A stretch of 64,000 nt of DNA from Devosia sp. 2618 (GTDB lineage: Bacteria; Pseudomonadota; Alphaproteobacteria; Rhizobiales; Devosiaceae). Under the pieces are notes generated by a model. That model saw only the letters and a list, made by a program, of their open reading frames with translations, was not told the origin of the DNA and did not search any database. The stretch spans positions 1,116,001 through 1,180,000 of the forward strand of contig NZ_JBEPOO010000001.1 in assembly GCF_040546815.1 (NCBI RefSeq), in the 5' to 3' direction. The position numbers and the translations under genes are program-made. Below are positions 26,415 to 35,657 of this stretch, in pieces; the first letter of the stretch is position 1, and each line of letters begins with the position of its first letter.

Positions 26415-27458
26415 ATGAACAAGGTTGTAACGATCTTGCTTTGGTCGACCGCCGCCAGCGCTCTGTCAGGCGCGGCCATAGCACAGGACCGGATTATCGT
26501 CGGCATCTCGTGGAACAATTTCCAGGAAGAACGTTGGAAAACCGATGAGCTGGCCATCAAGTCGGTGCTGAACGCTGCTGGTGCGTCCTATATTTCAGCC
26601 GATGCTCAATCGTCGGCGACCAAGCAGTTGACCGATATTGAAAGCCTGATAGCACAGGGCGCTGACGCCATCATTGTGCTGGCGCAGGATGGCGACGCGA
26701 TAGGCCCTGCCGTTGCCGCCGCCGTGGCGGAGGGCATTCCGGTGGTTGGTTATGATCGGCTGATCGAGAACCCGGACGCGTTCTACCTGACCTTTGATAA
26801 CAAGGAAGTCGGCCGACTGCAGGCGCAGGGCGTGTTTGCCGTGCAGCCGACGGGCAATTACGTTTTCATCAAGGGCAACTCGTCGGACGCCAATGCGGAC
26901 TTTTTGTTCGAGGGGCAGATGGAGGTGCTGGAAGCCGCCATCGAGTCTGGTGACATCATCAATGTGGGCGAGGCCTATACCGACAACTGGAACCCCGAAG
27001 TCGCGCAGGCGAATATGGAGCAGTTCCTGACCGCCAATAATAACGAGATCGACGCGGTGGTGGCCTCCAATGATGGCACGGCTGGCGGGGCGATCTCGGC
27101 ACTGGCGGCGCAGGGGTTGGCGGGGTCTGTGCCCGTGTCGGGGCAGGACGGCGATCATGCGGCTCTGAACCGGATTGCGCTGGGGACACAGACCATTTCG
27201 GTGTGGAAAGATGCGCGCGAGCTTGGCCGGAAGGCGGCTGAGGTGGCGCTTGAGCTGGCCAATGGTACGCCGCTCAATGCTGTGACGGGCGTGGTGCCGT
27301 TTTCGGGCGGGCCCAAGGGCATCGAGATGAACGCGTTTTTCATCGCCCCGATTCCGATCACCCGCGATAACCTCAATATCGTCATCGACGGGGGCTGGGT
27401 GTCCAAGGAAGTGGTGTGCCAAGGGGTTCGGATCGGCTCGGTTGCCGCGTGCAACTAG
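26415..27458 (+). CDS. xylF: D-xylose-type ABC transporter substrate-binding protein
   Basis: This 347-residue periplasmic binding protein starts at ATG 26415 with GGGAGG upstream. The open frame extends further back but without a signal peptide. The leader (residues 1-24, ending AIAQ) is a clear Sec signal. It shares XylF-type segments: EERWKTDE near the N-terminus, YDRLIENPDAFYLTFDN, and TANNNEIDAVVASNDGTAGG in the second lobe, then SGQDGDHAAL. It delivers a pentose, probably xylose, to XylHG. The substrate is inferred from family resemblance. Confidence 0.9.
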   Translation: MNKVVTILLWSTAASALSGAAIAQDRIIVGISWNNFQEERWKTDELAIKSVLNAAGASYISADAQSSATKQLTDIESLIAQGADAIIVLAQDGDAIGPAVAAAVAEGIPVVGYDRLIENPDAFYLTFDNKEVGRLQAQGVFAVQPTGNYVFIKGNSSDANADFLFEGQMEVLEAAIESGDIINVGEAYTDNWNPEVAQANMEQFLTANNNEIDAVVASNDGTAGGAISALAAQGLAGSVPVSGQDGDHAALNRIALGTQTISVWKDARELGRKAAEVALELANGTPLNAVTGVVPFSGGPKGIEMNAFFIAPIPITRDNLNIVIDGGWVSKEVVCQGVRIGSVAACN

Positions 27459-27489
27459 CGGTCAGACCGAATTGTCTGGCGGAGAAGTG

Positions 27490-27515
27490 GTGCCGCGGCG
27501 TATGCGCTGCGGCAC
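27490..27515 (+). other. Strong intergenic hairpin between xylF and xylH
   Basis: GTGCCGCGGCG (27490-27500), loop TATG and CGCTGCGGCAC (27505-27515) give an 11-pair stem with one G-T pair and no T run. In binding-protein operons such hairpins protect the upstream message and lower permease expression. Confidence 0.6.
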
Positions 27516-27574
27516 TGTCGTGACAGGACTGCGCGAAAACAGATAGTTGGCGTGGTCCAGCGAGGAGAGACATA

Positions 27575-28894
27575 TTGGCAGACGAGCAAGCCATTCCGCC
27601 GAGCATTCATCCCAGTAGCTACGTCAAGAACCCGTTCCAGCGATTTTTGCTGGCGACGGAAATCGACACGCGTCTGCTGGGCATGATCGGTGCGCTCATT
27701 CTGGTGTGGGTGGGCTTCCACGTGTTCTCCGGTGGGCTGTTCATTACGCCGCGCAATCTGTGGAATCTGTCGGTTCAAACCGCGTCGGTGGCCGTCATCG
27801 TGACGGGCATGGTGCTGGTGATCGTTACGCGCAACATTGATCTGTCGGTGGGTTCCATTTTGGGGCTCGTCAGCATGGTGATGGGCGTGATGCAGACCGA
27901 CATCCTGCCGGTGCAGTTGGGCCTTGGGCTCGGGCATCCGCTGATCTGGGTGCTGTCGCTGCTGACCGGGCTGTTTGTTGGGCTGGGGATCGGTGCCTTG
28001 CAGGGCACGATCATTGCCTATCTGCGGGTGCCTTCATTCATCGTGACGCTGGGCGGCTATCTGGTGTGGCGCGGCGCGGCCTGGTGGGTGACGATGGGGC
28101 GCACGGTTGCGCCGATGGACCCGACGTTCCAGCTGATGGGCGGTGGTCCTGCTGGCTCGATCGGTGCGTTCTGGAGCTGGGTCGTGGCGGCGGTGGCCTG
28201 CGTGGCGATTGTTGTCGGGCTCTATTGGGGACGCCGGCAGCGCACGCGGTTCAGCTTTCCGGTGCGGCCTGTTTGGGCCGAAGTCACGCTGGGCGTGTTG
28301 GGCTGCGGGCTGACTATCGCCGCCGTGTCGGTGGCCAATGCCTATCCGTGGCCGCGCCGTATTGCTGAGAACTTTGCTGCTGCCAATGATCTGCCGGTGC
28401 CGGAAGCCGGGCTGTTCATCTCGCACGGTATCGCCATTCCCGTATTGATGGCGATTGGCGTTGGCGTGGTGATGACCTTCGTCGCGACGCGGACGCGGTT
28501 TGGTCGATACGTGTTTGCCATGGGCGGCAACCCTGAGGCGGCGGAACTGGCCGGCATCAATACGCGCTGGGTGACTGTCAAGATTTTCATGATCATGGGC
28601 GTGCTGTGCGCCATCGCTGCGGCCATTTCGTCGGCGCGGCTCAATGCCTCAACAAATGCGCTGGGCACGCTGGACGAGCTCTATGTCATCGCGGCAGCGG
28701 TGATCGGTGGCGCGTCGCTGGCGGGCGGCGTCGGCACCATCGCCGGGGCCATGCTGGGCGCGCTTGTCATGCAATCCATTCAGTCGGGCATGGTGCTGAT
28801 GGGGCTCGATAGCCCGTTGCAATCCATCGTCGTCGGCTCCGTTCTCGTCTTTGCGGTGTGGCTAGATACGCTTTACCGCCGCAACAAAAACTAG
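27575..28894 (+). CDS. xylH: Xylose-type sugar ABC transporter permease
   Basis: This 439-residue inner-membrane permease of the ribose/xylose class has about ten to twelve hydrophobic helices. It contains NIDLSVGSILGLVSMVMG near residue 88 and GGNPEAAELAGINT near residue 318, the EAA-like loop that touches the ATPase. The start is TTG 27575, with GGAG seven bases upstream. It lies 116 bases after xylF and 12 bases before xylG. It forms the membrane channel for the XylF-bound sugar. Confidence 0.92.
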   Translation: MADEQAIPPSIHPSSYVKNPFQRFLLATEIDTRLLGMIGALILVWVGFHVFSGGLFITPRNLWNLSVQTASVAVIVTGMVLVIVTRNIDLSVGSILGLVSMVMGVMQTDILPVQLGLGLGHPLIWVLSLLTGLFVGLGIGALQGTIIAYLRVPSFIVTLGGYLVWRGAAWWVTMGRTVAPMDPTFQLMGGGPAGSIGAFWSWVVAAVACVAIVVGLYWGRRQRTRFSFPVRPVWAEVTLGVLGCGLTIAAVSVANAYPWPRRIAENFAAANDLPVPEAGLFISHGIAIPVLMAIGVGVVMTFVATRTRFGRYVFAMGGNPEAAELAGINTRWVTVKIFMIMGVLCAIAAAISSARLNASTNALGTLDELYVIAAAVIGGASLAGGVGTIAGAMLGALVMQSIQSGMVLMGLDSPLQSIVVGSVLVFAVWLDTLYRRNKN

Positions 28895-28906
28895 GGAGTC
28901 CTTGCT

Positions 28907-29695
28907 ATGCTGGACACCAGAACGCCTCTCGTCGAGATGGAAGACATCTCGATCTCTTTTGGCGGCATTCGTGCCGTCGACCATGTGTCGATCGATCTCT
29001 TCCCGGGCGAGGTGGTGGGGCTGCTCGGGCATAACGGGGCGGGTAAATCGACGCTGATCAAGATCCTCTCTGGCGCCTACAAGCGCGATACCGGCGCGAT
29101 CCGGATCAATGGGCAGGATGCGAGCATCAATAGCCCGCGCGATGCCAAGCGCTATGGGATCGAGACGATCTATCAGCAGCTTGCCGTCGCCGATAATGTG
29201 GATGCGGCGGCGAACCTGTTCCTGGGCCGCGAAATCACCACGTCCATCGGCACGCTCGATGATGCCGCCATGGAGTCCAAGGCGCGCGAAGTGATGAGGC
29301 GGCTCAATCCGAGTTTCCGTCGCTTCAAGGAGCCGGTGAAGGCGCTATCGGGCGGGCAACGCCAGTCGGTTGCCATTGCCCGGGCGATCCTGTTTGACGC
29401 GCGCATCCTAATCATGGACGAGCCGACGGCTTCGCTTGGTCCGCAGGAGACAGCGCAGGTGGGCGATCTGATCCGGCAGCTCAAATCGGACGGGATCGGG
29501 ATTTTCCTCATCAGCCACGATATTCATGACGTGTTCGACCTCGCCGACCGGGTGGTGGTGATGAAAAACGGTCAGGTGGTCGGTAGCGCGCGCACCGGTG
29601 ACGTGACCAAGGACGAAGTGCTGGGCATGATCATCCTCGGCAAAGTGCCCGGTGGTGCTGTGGCAGGGCCGGGCGCGGTGCTGGAGCAGCGCTAA
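28907..29695 (+). CDS. xylG: Sugar ABC transporter ATP-binding protein, single-domain
   Basis: This 262-residue ATPase has Walker [13 protein letters not shown], signature [16 protein letters not shown], Walker [14 protein letters not shown] and H-loop LISHD. Escherichia coli XylG has two ATPase domains in about 510 residues. This one has a single domain, so it should work as a homodimer, as in several rhizobial relatives. It is the last gene of the xylFHG unit. Confidence 0.92.
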   Translation: MLDTRTPLVEMEDISISFGGIRAVDHVSIDLFPGEVVGLLGHNGAGKSTLIKILSGAYKRDTGAIRINGQDASINSPRDAKRYGIETIYQQLAVADNVDAAANLFLGREITTSIGTLDDAAMESKAREVMRRLNPSFRRFKEPVKALSGGQRQSVAIARAILFDARILIMDEPTASLGPQETAQVGDLIRQLKSDGIGIFLISHDIHDVFDLADRVVVMKNGQVVGSARTGDVTKDEVLGMIILGKVPGGAVAGPGAVLEQR

Positions 29696-29760
29696 GCGCC
29701 AGGGCTTGCTGTTGCGCGGTTTGGCGCTATCGTTTCCGCAAGTGTCAAGGAGAGCCGAGC

Positions 29761-30408
29761 GTGGTCGCCAAGTCATTGCGTCATCGATCATTTTATATCG
29801 CCGTCATCGCTGGGCTGGCGGTGACGCTGGTGAGCCTCCTGATCACGCCGGCGCAGGCGGTGCTGTGGGGATCGATCGTGTTTTTCGCGATCTATCTGAT
29901 GTTCAGTCTGGTGTTTTTTCCGCGCGCCAGCGCCGCGTTTCTCGACAAGCATGCCGATCAGGAAGACGCGCCGGCCTGGATCATTTTTCTCGCGACCATC
30001 GCCGTCATCGTCTCGGCGGTCGTGTCGCTGTTTCAGCTAGTGGCGACCAAAGACGCGGACAGCTTGCAACTGGTGGCCGCGGCCGCTGCGGTGCCGCTGG
30101 GCTGGCTGACGGTGCACGCGCTGGCCGCTCACCACTATGCGTTCGTCTATTATTCGGCTCCAGGAGAAACGGCTCGCGGCAAGGCGGCCAAGGGCGACCG
30201 GGGCGGGCTACAGTTTCCCATGGAAGACAAGCCGGATGGGATGAGCTTTTTGTATTTCTCCTATGTGATCGGCATGACGGCGCAGGTGGCCGACGTGAAT
30301 GTGACCTCGCGCGAAATGCAGCGACTGGTGCTGATGCACGGCATTTTTTCGTTCTTTTTCAACACGGTGATCGTTGCGGCAACGGTCAACGTCGTGGTCT
30401 CGCTTTAG
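29761..30408 (+). CDS. DUF1345 membrane protein
   Basis: This 215-residue protein has about five hydrophobic segments (roughly 12-30, 34-55, 70-95, 105-122 and 180-212). A cytoplasm- or periplasm-facing loop holds YSAPGETARGKAAKGDRGGL, and MSFLYFSYVIGMTAQVADVNV is a conserved DUF1345 region. The start is GTG 29761, preceded by GGAGAG. Function of the family is unknown. It follows the xyl operon after 65 bases but shows no obvious link. Confidence 0.8.
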   Translation: MVAKSLRHRSFYIAVIAGLAVTLVSLLITPAQAVLWGSIVFFAIYLMFSLVFFPRASAAFLDKHADQEDAPAWIIFLATIAVIVSAVVSLFQLVATKDADSLQLVAAAAAVPLGWLTVHALAAHHYAFVYYSAPGETARGKAAKGDRGGLQFPMEDKPDGMSFLYFSYVIGMTAQVADVNVTSREMQRLVLMHGIFSFFFNTVIVAATVNVVVSL

Positions 30409-30478
30409 CTCGGTTCAGATTGCCCGCCGTCACGTCCTATGCGAGGGTCCGGCAAATTCGTGAATCGGAGACGTGCAG

Positions 30479-31606
30479 ATGAAGACCCGTGCCGCCGTTG
30501 CCTTCCAGGCAGGAAAACCCCTCGAAATCGTCGAGGTTGATCTTGAGGGCCCCAAGGCTGGCGAGGTGCTGATCGAAATCAAGGCGACGGGTCTGTGCCA
30601 CACCGACGACTTCACGCTGTCTGGTGCCGATCCCGAGGGGCTGTTTCCGGCCATTCTCGGGCACGAAGGCGCGGGCGTTGTGGTCGATGTCGGACCGGGC
30701 GTGACCTCGGTCAAAAAGGGCGATCACGTGATCCCGCTCTACACGCCAGAATGCCGCGAGTGTTATTCCTGCCGCTCCGGCAAGACCAATCTGTGCACCT
30801 CGATCCGCGCCACGCAGGGACAGGGCCTGATGCCCGATGGCACGTCGCGCTTCTCGTTCGAAGGCAAGCCGATCCATCACTACATGGGCTGCTCGACCTT
30901 CTCGAACTTCACCGTGCTGCCCGAAATCGCGGTGGCCAAGATCGATGCTGCTGCGGCTTTCGACAAGGTTTGCTATGTCGGCTGCGGCGTGACGACCGGC
31001 ATCGGCGCGGTGATCAATACGGCCAAGGTCGAGATCGGCGCGACGGCCGTGGTCTTCGGTCTGGGCGGTATCGGCCTCAACGTCGTGCAGGGCCTGCGGC
31101 TGGCTGGCGCGGACATGATCATCGGCGTTGACCTCAACAACGACAAGAAAGCCTGGGGCGAGCGCTTTGGCATGACGCATTTCGTCAATCCAAAGGAGAT
31201 CGACGGCGATGTGGTGCCGTATCTGGTGAACCTCACAAAGCGTAGGGGCGACCTGATCGGTGGAGCCGACTACACCTTCGATTGCACCGGCAATACGACC
31301 GTGATGCGGCAGGCGCTTGAATCCAGCCATCGCGGCTGGGGCAAGTCGGTGGTGATCGGCGTTGCCGGGGCAGGGCAGGAGATTTCCACTCGGCCATTCC
31401 AGCTGGTCACCGGCCGCACCTGGATGGGTACTGCCTTTGGTGGCGCGAAGGGCCGCACCGACGTGCCAAAGATCGTCGACTGGTATCTCGACGGCAAGAT
31501 CGAGATCGATCCGATGATCACCCACACGCTGCGGCTCGAAGACATCAACAAGGGTTTTGACATGATGCATTCTGGCGAGAGCATCCGGAGCGTCGTCGTT
31601 TATTAG
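30479..31606 (+). CDS. frmA: S-(hydroxymethyl)glutathione dehydrogenase/class III alcohol dehydrogenase
   Basis: This 375-residue zinc alcohol dehydrogenase has [12 protein letters not shown] (catalytic Zn Cys), [12 protein letters not shown], and structural Zn cysteines in [16 protein letters not shown]. The nucleotide loop is [20 protein letters not shown]-like conserved residues and [16 protein letters not shown] place it in class III. It oxidises the spontaneous formaldehyde-glutathione adduct in the cytoplasm. I choose ATG 30479, with GGAG nine bases upstream. Confidence 0.95.
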   Translation: MKTRAAVAFQAGKPLEIVEVDLEGPKAGEVLIEIKATGLCHTDDFTLSGADPEGLFPAILGHEGAGVVVDVGPGVTSVKKGDHVIPLYTPECRECYSCRSGKTNLCTSIRATQGQGLMPDGTSRFSFEGKPIHHYMGCSTFSNFTVLPEIAVAKIDAAAAFDKVCYVGCGVTTGIGAVINTAKVEIGATAVVFGLGGIGLNVVQGLRLAGADMIIGVDLNNDKKAWGERFGMTHFVNPKEIDGDVVPYLVNLTKRRGDLIGGADYTFDCTGNTTVMRQALESSHRGWGKSVVIGVAGAGQEISTRPFQLVTGRTWMGTAFGGAKGRTDVPKIVDWYLDGKIEIDPMITHTLRLEDINKGFDMMHSGESIRSVVVY

Positions 31607-31629
31607 GAAGGCGCTTGAAGGGTGGGGTG

Positions 31630-31658
31630 TCATGTGTCATATATTGAACGACACGTGA
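31630..31658. promoter_or_regulatory. Operator and promoter of the Xre/RES toxin-antitoxin pair
   Basis: TCATGTGTC (31630-31638) and GACACGTGA (31650-31658) form an inverted repeat with eight of nine positions paired, centred 27 bases upstream of the antitoxin ATG. TATATT (31640-31645), a plausible -10 element, sits between the arms. TTGAAG at 31615-31620 may be a -35 element, although its spacing is long (19 bases). This is the expected layout for autorepression by the antitoxin complex. Confidence 0.6.
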
Positions 31659-31670
31659 CGGAGTGATGCC

Positions 31671-32150
31671 ATGCACGGGCTTGCTGAAGCTGCCCAAATG
31701 CCATTTGCGAGTGAGATGAATAGGGCGGCCGCGCTTTTGGGCGGGCCGCGCATTCTCAAGCATATGCCGGGCAATGGTCTCGATATCCACGAACTGCTGC
31801 TGCTTGGCCTGCCGGGGGAGGCGCTCAACCAGCTTGAGCGTCGCCTGCAGGTGCTGGACGCGGCGGCACTCGAAAAGGCGATCGGCATGAGCCTGCGCAC
31901 CTTGCAGCGCAGGCGGGCTGATCCCAGCCAGCCGCTCAGCGTCGAGCAGAGCGGCCGGGTTTGGAAGTTCGCCGAAATTCTGGCCAAGGCCACCGAGGTA
32001 ATGGGCGGACAGCGCCATGCCGAGGAATGGCTGGGTGAACCAGCCATCGGGCTCAATGGGCGCAAGCCTATTGATCTGCTGACCACCGCTGCGGGCGCTG
32101 AACTGGTAGAGCGGTTTCTCGGCCAGATCGAATACGGGGTCTACGTGTGA
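31671..32150 (+). CDS. Xre/MbcA/ParS-family antitoxin
   Basis: This 159-residue antitoxin has a helical N-terminal DNA-binding part (to about residue 95, including MSLRTLQRRRADPSQPLS). The C-terminal DUF2384 toxin-binding domain has VWKFAEILAKATEVMGGQRHAEEWL and NGRKPIDLLTTAAGAELVERFLGQIEYGVYV. Such antitoxins pair with RES toxins and repress their own promoter. The stop overlaps the toxin's GTG (GTGA). Confidence 0.9.
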   Translation: MHGLAEAAQMPFASEMNRAAALLGGPRILKHMPGNGLDIHELLLLGLPGEALNQLERRLQVLDAAALEKAIGMSLRTLQRRRADPSQPLSVEQSGRVWKFAEILAKATEVMGGQRHAEEWLGEPAIGLNGRKPIDLLTTAAGAELVERFLGQIEYGVYV

Positions 32151-32656
32151 GGGCTCCGCTTCCCGGGGCGTTGGGTGGAACCGAACTCGTTGCCTGGCGT
32201 CTCGATGCCCGGCAATTTGCGCCGACCTGGGACAGTGGCGAGGGCGCCTATCGCTTTGGCGGGCGTTGGAGCAGCGCTGGGGTTCGGGCTGTCTATTGCG
32301 CGTTTGATGCGTCTACCACCATTCTTGAAGTTGCCGTACACCGTGGCTTTCAGCGCATGGACACGGTGGCGCATAGTCTGACGTCGCTTAGGGTTATCGA
32401 TCCTTCGGATGTTCACGTCGTGGACATTGAGGCGCTGCCCAATCCGAACTGGATCCGCACCGGCTTGCCCAGTGCCGGGCAGCAGGCATTTGGCGATGCG
32501 CTGCTGCGCACACACAAGTTTATTGCGGTGCCCAGCGTTGTGTCGCCCAATAGCTGGAACCTGGTGTTTGTGGCGGAGCAGGCGAAGGAGCGTTACGTGG
32601 TGCGCTCGCAAGAGGACTTCGCGCTGGACACACGGCTGCACCAGCCCAAAACATGA
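32147..32656 (+). CDS. RES-domain toxin (NAD+-degrading)
   Basis: This 169-residue RES protein has the family residues in AWRLDARQFAPTWDSGEGAYRFGGRWSS spread over its first 45 positions (Arg, Tyr-Arg-Phe-Gly-Gly-Arg-Trp). VYCAFDASTTILEVAVH (Glu) and a later PSVVSPNSWNLVF (Ser-x-Asn) complete the pattern. Known relatives cleave NAD+ and halt growth. It is translationally coupled to the antitoxin through GTGA and overlaps the next gene's ATG by four bases. Confidence 0.9.
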   Translation: MRAPLPGALGGTELVAWRLDARQFAPTWDSGEGAYRFGGRWSSAGVRAVYCAFDASTTILEVAVHRGFQRMDTVAHSLTSLRVIDPSDVHVVDIEALPNPNWIRTGLPSAGQQAFGDALLRTHKFIAVPSVVSPNSWNLVFVAEQAKERYVVRSQEDFALDTRLHQPKT

Positions 32657-33132
32657 TCGAGACTGCTTTGCCTGGCCCCACTATTTTCGTTGATGCAGAT
32701 GCCTGTCCGGTCAAGGACGAGGCCATCAAGGTGGCCGAGCGGCTTGGTCTAGTGGTGACCTTCGTCAGCAATGGCGGCGTGCGGCCGTCACGCGATCCGA
32801 TGATCAAGGTGGTGGTGGTACCGTCAGGCGCGGATGCTGCCGATGACTGGATCGTCGACAATGCCGCCAGCAATGACATCGTTTTGACGGCGGATATTCC
32901 GCTGGCGAGCAGGGCGATCGACAAGGGGTGTCATGTGCTCGGTTTTGCCGGCAAGCCGTTCACACCGGCGTCGATCGGCATGGCGCTGGCGATGCGCGAT
33001 CTCAAACAGCACCTGCGCGAGACAGGCGAGATCAAGGGCTACAATCCGGGCTTTCGTCCGGCTGATCGATCTGCATTTCTGGCAGCGCTGGATACACTGG
33101 GCCGCAAGGCTAAATCACTGGCAGGTAAGTAG
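32653..33132 (+). CDS. YaiI/YqxD-family (DUF188) protein
   Basis: This 159-residue protein has the PIN-like start IFVDADACPVKDEAIKVAER, central NDIVLTADIPLASRAIDKG, and GEIKGYNPGFRPADRSAFLAALD near the end, all typical of the family. It is thought to be a nuclease-like fold of unknown role. Its ATG overlaps the toxin stop by four bases, so it is transcribed with the toxin-antitoxin pair, an arrangement that may be accidental. Confidence 0.9.
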   Translation: MIETALPGPTIFVDADACPVKDEAIKVAERLGLVVTFVSNGGVRPSRDPMIKVVVVPSGADAADDWIVDNAASNDIVLTADIPLASRAIDKGCHVLGFAGKPFTPASIGMALAMRDLKQHLRETGEIKGYNPGFRPADRSAFLAALDTLGRKAKSLAGK

Positions 33133-33210
33133 TTCTTAATCTCTCGCGAGCGGATTATTAACCATAATCGATAAAACTGAGCGCAGTTGTGGTTGTGCTG
33201 AGTTTGCGCT

Positions 33211-34083
33211 GTGTCGATTTCGCGTTTTGTTATGTCGTCTGTGATTATCGGCCTCGCTCTTGGTGGTTGTGCAAAGCCGCCCACCCAGCATGTGCTGGCC
33301 TATCAGCCTGTCGTTACCACAACCAACAGCATCCTGACCGGCTCGCAGCCGATCACCAAGCAGCCGCTGCCAGAACGCATTTTTAGTGCCAGCCACCTGG
33401 GCGGGCGCACGATGGCGGTCAGCTCTACCAATGAAATCGCGCTACGCCCCGGTGAAGTCATCCTGACCTTTGACGACGGTCCACGCCCCGGCAAGACCAA
33501 CGAGATTTTGGCGACCCTGGACGACTATGGCGTCAAGGCGACCTTCCTGATGCTGGGCTCGGCGGCGCAGGCGCATCCCAACCTGGCACAGCAGGTCGCG
33601 ACGCGCGGCCATAGCGTGGGCAGCCACACATTTGACCATGTCGATCTGACCAAGCTCAGCCGGCAGGAGGCGCTGGACGAAATCGCGCGCGGCGAACGCG
33701 CTGTGTCGCTGGCACTGGCTGGTAGCGGCCACGCCGTGGCGCCCTTCTTCCGGTTTCCGTATCTGTCCCAGACCAGTTTCCTGCGCACCAGCGTGATGCA
33801 GGGCAATATGGTTGTGCTGGACGTCGATATCGACAGCAAGGACTACTACAAGGACACCGCCGACGTCGTCGCCAAGCGCACAATGGACCGGCTCGATACA
33901 CGCGGCAGCGGCATTATCCTGTTCCACGATATCCACCAGCGCACCGTGGACATGCTTCCGGCGTTCCTGGCTGAGCTCAAGGCGCGCGGCTATTCTGTGG
34001 TTCGCCTTGTTCCTAAGGACAACAGCGTGTTCGGTCGTGATGTAATCACGGCCGAAGCACCAGAGCGTAGCGAAACGCTGTAA
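33211..34083 (+). CDS. Lipoprotein polysaccharide deacetylase (NodB domain)
   Basis: This 290-residue protein starts at GTG 33211 or ATG 33232 with a lipoprotein signal ending LALGGCAK (lipobox Cys). A NodB domain from about residue 85 shows LTFDDGPRPGKTNEIL (catalytic Asp-Asp), RGHSVGSHTFDHVDLTKLS (metal-binding His pair), FFRFPYLSQ, and ILFHDIHQRTVDML (catalytic His). It should deacetylate an N-acetylated glycan such as peptidoglycan or an exopolysaccharide, anchored in the membrane facing the periplasm. Confidence 0.88.
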   Translation: MSISRFVMSSVIIGLALGGCAKPPTQHVLAYQPVVTTTNSILTGSQPITKQPLPERIFSASHLGGRTMAVSSTNEIALRPGEVILTFDDGPRPGKTNEILATLDDYGVKATFLMLGSAAQAHPNLAQQVATRGHSVGSHTFDHVDLTKLSRQEALDEIARGERAVSLALAGSGHAVAPFFRFPYLSQTSFLRTSVMQGNMVVLDVDIDSKDYYKDTADVVAKRTMDRLDTRGSGIILFHDIHQRTVDMLPAFLAELKARGYSVVRLVPKDNSVFGRDVITAEAPERSETL

Positions 34084-34100
34084 GGGTGAAAAAGAGGACG

Positions 34101-34493
34101 TCAGTCCTCTTCGTCTTCTTCCACATCCGTCAGGTAGACCGACACTTCGATGTCGATGCCGTGGCCGGCAATTGCGGCGACGACGTGGGCGGGGAGGCGG
34201 GCTGACATGGCTTCGCCGTGTTCGGGGTAATCGAAGGCGAGGTCGAGGACGGCCTTGCCGATGCGGCGGTCGTCCAGCATGGCCGCAATGGCCGGGCCGG
34301 AACGTTCTGCGAGTTCGAGCAGGGTGCGCACGGGGTTGTTCGCCTCGATGTCGACCTGCGCGTAGAAACTGGCTTCAGAATCTTCCGCCTCATAGCGGCT
34401 CGACAGCTGCTTGAGGGCGCTGTCTAGATCCTGCTGTCCGATGGTGACACCGGACAGACGTAGGGCAATGCCGAAAGGCGAAAACTGGCTCAT
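34101..34493 (-). CDS. Hypothetical acidic protein downstream of rlmB
   Basis: This 130-residue protein has no signal peptide or membrane helix. The C-terminus is strongly acidic (DVEEDEED), and the rest appears to be mixed helix and strand. I do not recognise the family. Its ATG overlaps the rlmB stop region, so it is probably the second gene of an rlmB operon. Confidence 0.65.
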   Translation of the reverse strand: MSQFSPFGIALRLSGVTIGQQDLDSALKQLSSRYEAEDSEASFYAQVDIEANNPVRTLLELAERSGPAIAAMLDDRRIGKAVLDLAFDYPEHGEAMSARLPAHVVAAIAGHGIDIEVSVYLTDVEEDEED

Positions 34494-35245
34494 CAGGACC
34501 GTCCGGCAGTGGCCGCAAAGAGCGCGATGGCGGCGGCGTTGGAAACGTTGAGCGACTTGATCGGGCCCGGCATATCGAGCTTGACCATTTCGTCGCAGAG
34601 CTCGCGGGTGCGCAGACGCAGGCCCTTGCCCTCGGCACCCATAACGATGGCCAGAGGTTGATCGCTGGAGCGGGGCTTGAGCTGATGTTCTGATTCAGAG
34701 TCAAAGCCGAGCACTAACATGCCGCGTGCCTTGAGCTTTTCGAGCGCGTCGCCGAGGTTGCGGACCTCGATCATGGGCACGAGATCGAGTGCGCCGGAGG
34801 CCGATTTGGCCATGACGCCGGTTTCGCGCGGAGAGTGGCGGGCGGTCGTGATGACGGCATCGGCGCCGAAGGCACAGGCGGTGCGCAGGATGGCGCCGAC
34901 ATTGTGCGGGTCAGTGATCTGATCGAGCACAACCACCAGCTTGAGTGGCTTGATGTCGTCGAGACCGAAGCGGCTGACCGGATCGACCTCAAGGGCTGCG
35001 CCCTGGTGCACGGCCTCATCGCCCAGCAGGCGATCGAGTTCCTTGGGCGTGGTTTCCTTGACGGGAACCTTGCCGATTTCGCCGGTCTCCTTGAGGCGCA
35101 TCAAGGCGTTTGGCGTGACCCGCAGAACCTTCTTGGTGCGGTTCTTGTTGTCCAGCGCAGCGCGCACAGTATGCAGGCCATAAAGATAGACCGGACCGGT
35201 ATCGGGATCGTATTTGGGTTTGGGCGGAAATTTGTTGAAGCTCAT
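34493..35245 (-). CDS. rlmB: 23S rRNA (guanosine-2251-2'-O)-methyltransferase RlmB
   Basis: This 250-residue SpoU methyltransferase has an N-terminal substrate-binding domain (YLYGLHTVRAALDN) and the knotted catalytic domain with motif 1 DPHNVGAILRTACAFGAD, motif 2 IVMGAEGKGLR and motif 3 IKSLNVSNAAAIALF. It methylates a conserved guanosine in the peptidyl-transferase region of 23S rRNA. In related genomes rlmB commonly lies near tRNA-Tyr, tRNA-Gly, tRNA-Trp and secE. Here it is separated from them by 16 kb. Confidence 0.93.
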   Translation of the reverse strand: MSFNKFPPKPKYDPDTGPVYLYGLHTVRAALDNKNRTKKVLRVTPNALMRLKETGEIGKVPVKETTPKELDRLLGDEAVHQGAALEVDPVSRFGLDDIKPLKLVVVLDQITDPHNVGAILRTACAFGADAVITTARHSPRETGVMAKSASGALDLVPMIEVRNLGDALEKLKARGMLVLGFDSESEHQLKPRSSDQPLAIVMGAEGKGLRLRTRELCDEMVKLDMPGPIKSLNVSNAAAIALFAATAGRS

Positions 35246-35303
35246 GGGCCAGCCGTAGCGCCTTTGGGCAAAGCCAGCAAGCGGGGCCGCGTGGCAAATG
35301 TGT

Positions 35304-35657
35304 CTAGCGCGACGGTTGCGTGAGACCGGCCAGTTTGGCCATTACCCAGCCAAGGCACAGGCCGGCACCCGCGCCGATCAGCTTGAAGATGGCGTCGGCA
35401 TCGCGGGCATGGCGGTCGGGCCGCAGGTTTTGCAGCCATTCCAACCCGAAAATGGTGATGGCGAGGGCTATGGCTGTCCACCAGATGTGGCGAGGATAAG
35501 CGGCGGCAAACAGGGCGCCGACGAGCAGAAACGCCATCGCCCGCTCCAGATCGACCGGCATCAGGCTGCGCGGACGCAGGCCGATGGGCGACAGGGTGGC
35601 GAAAGCGATGAACAGCAGAGCCAGCCAGGCGGCCATACGGATGGTGGTTTTTGTCAT
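35304..35657 (-). CDS. VanZ-like small membrane protein
   Basis: Starting at ATG 35657 (AGG five bases upstream), this 117-residue protein has hydrophobic stretches at about 8-25, 38-55, 60-78 and 92-110, plus the VanZ-type segments DLERAMAFLLVGALFAAAYP and FGLEWLQNLRPDRHARDADAIFKLIGAGAGL. The longer upstream frame lacks protein character. Function of VanZ-like proteins in such bacteria is unclear. Confidence 0.75.
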   Translation of the reverse strand: MTKTTIRMAAWLALLFIAFATLSPIGLRPRSLMPVDLERAMAFLLVGALFAAAYPRHIWWTAIALAITIFGLEWLQNLRPDRHARDADAIFKLIGAGAGLCLGWVMAKLAGLTQPSR

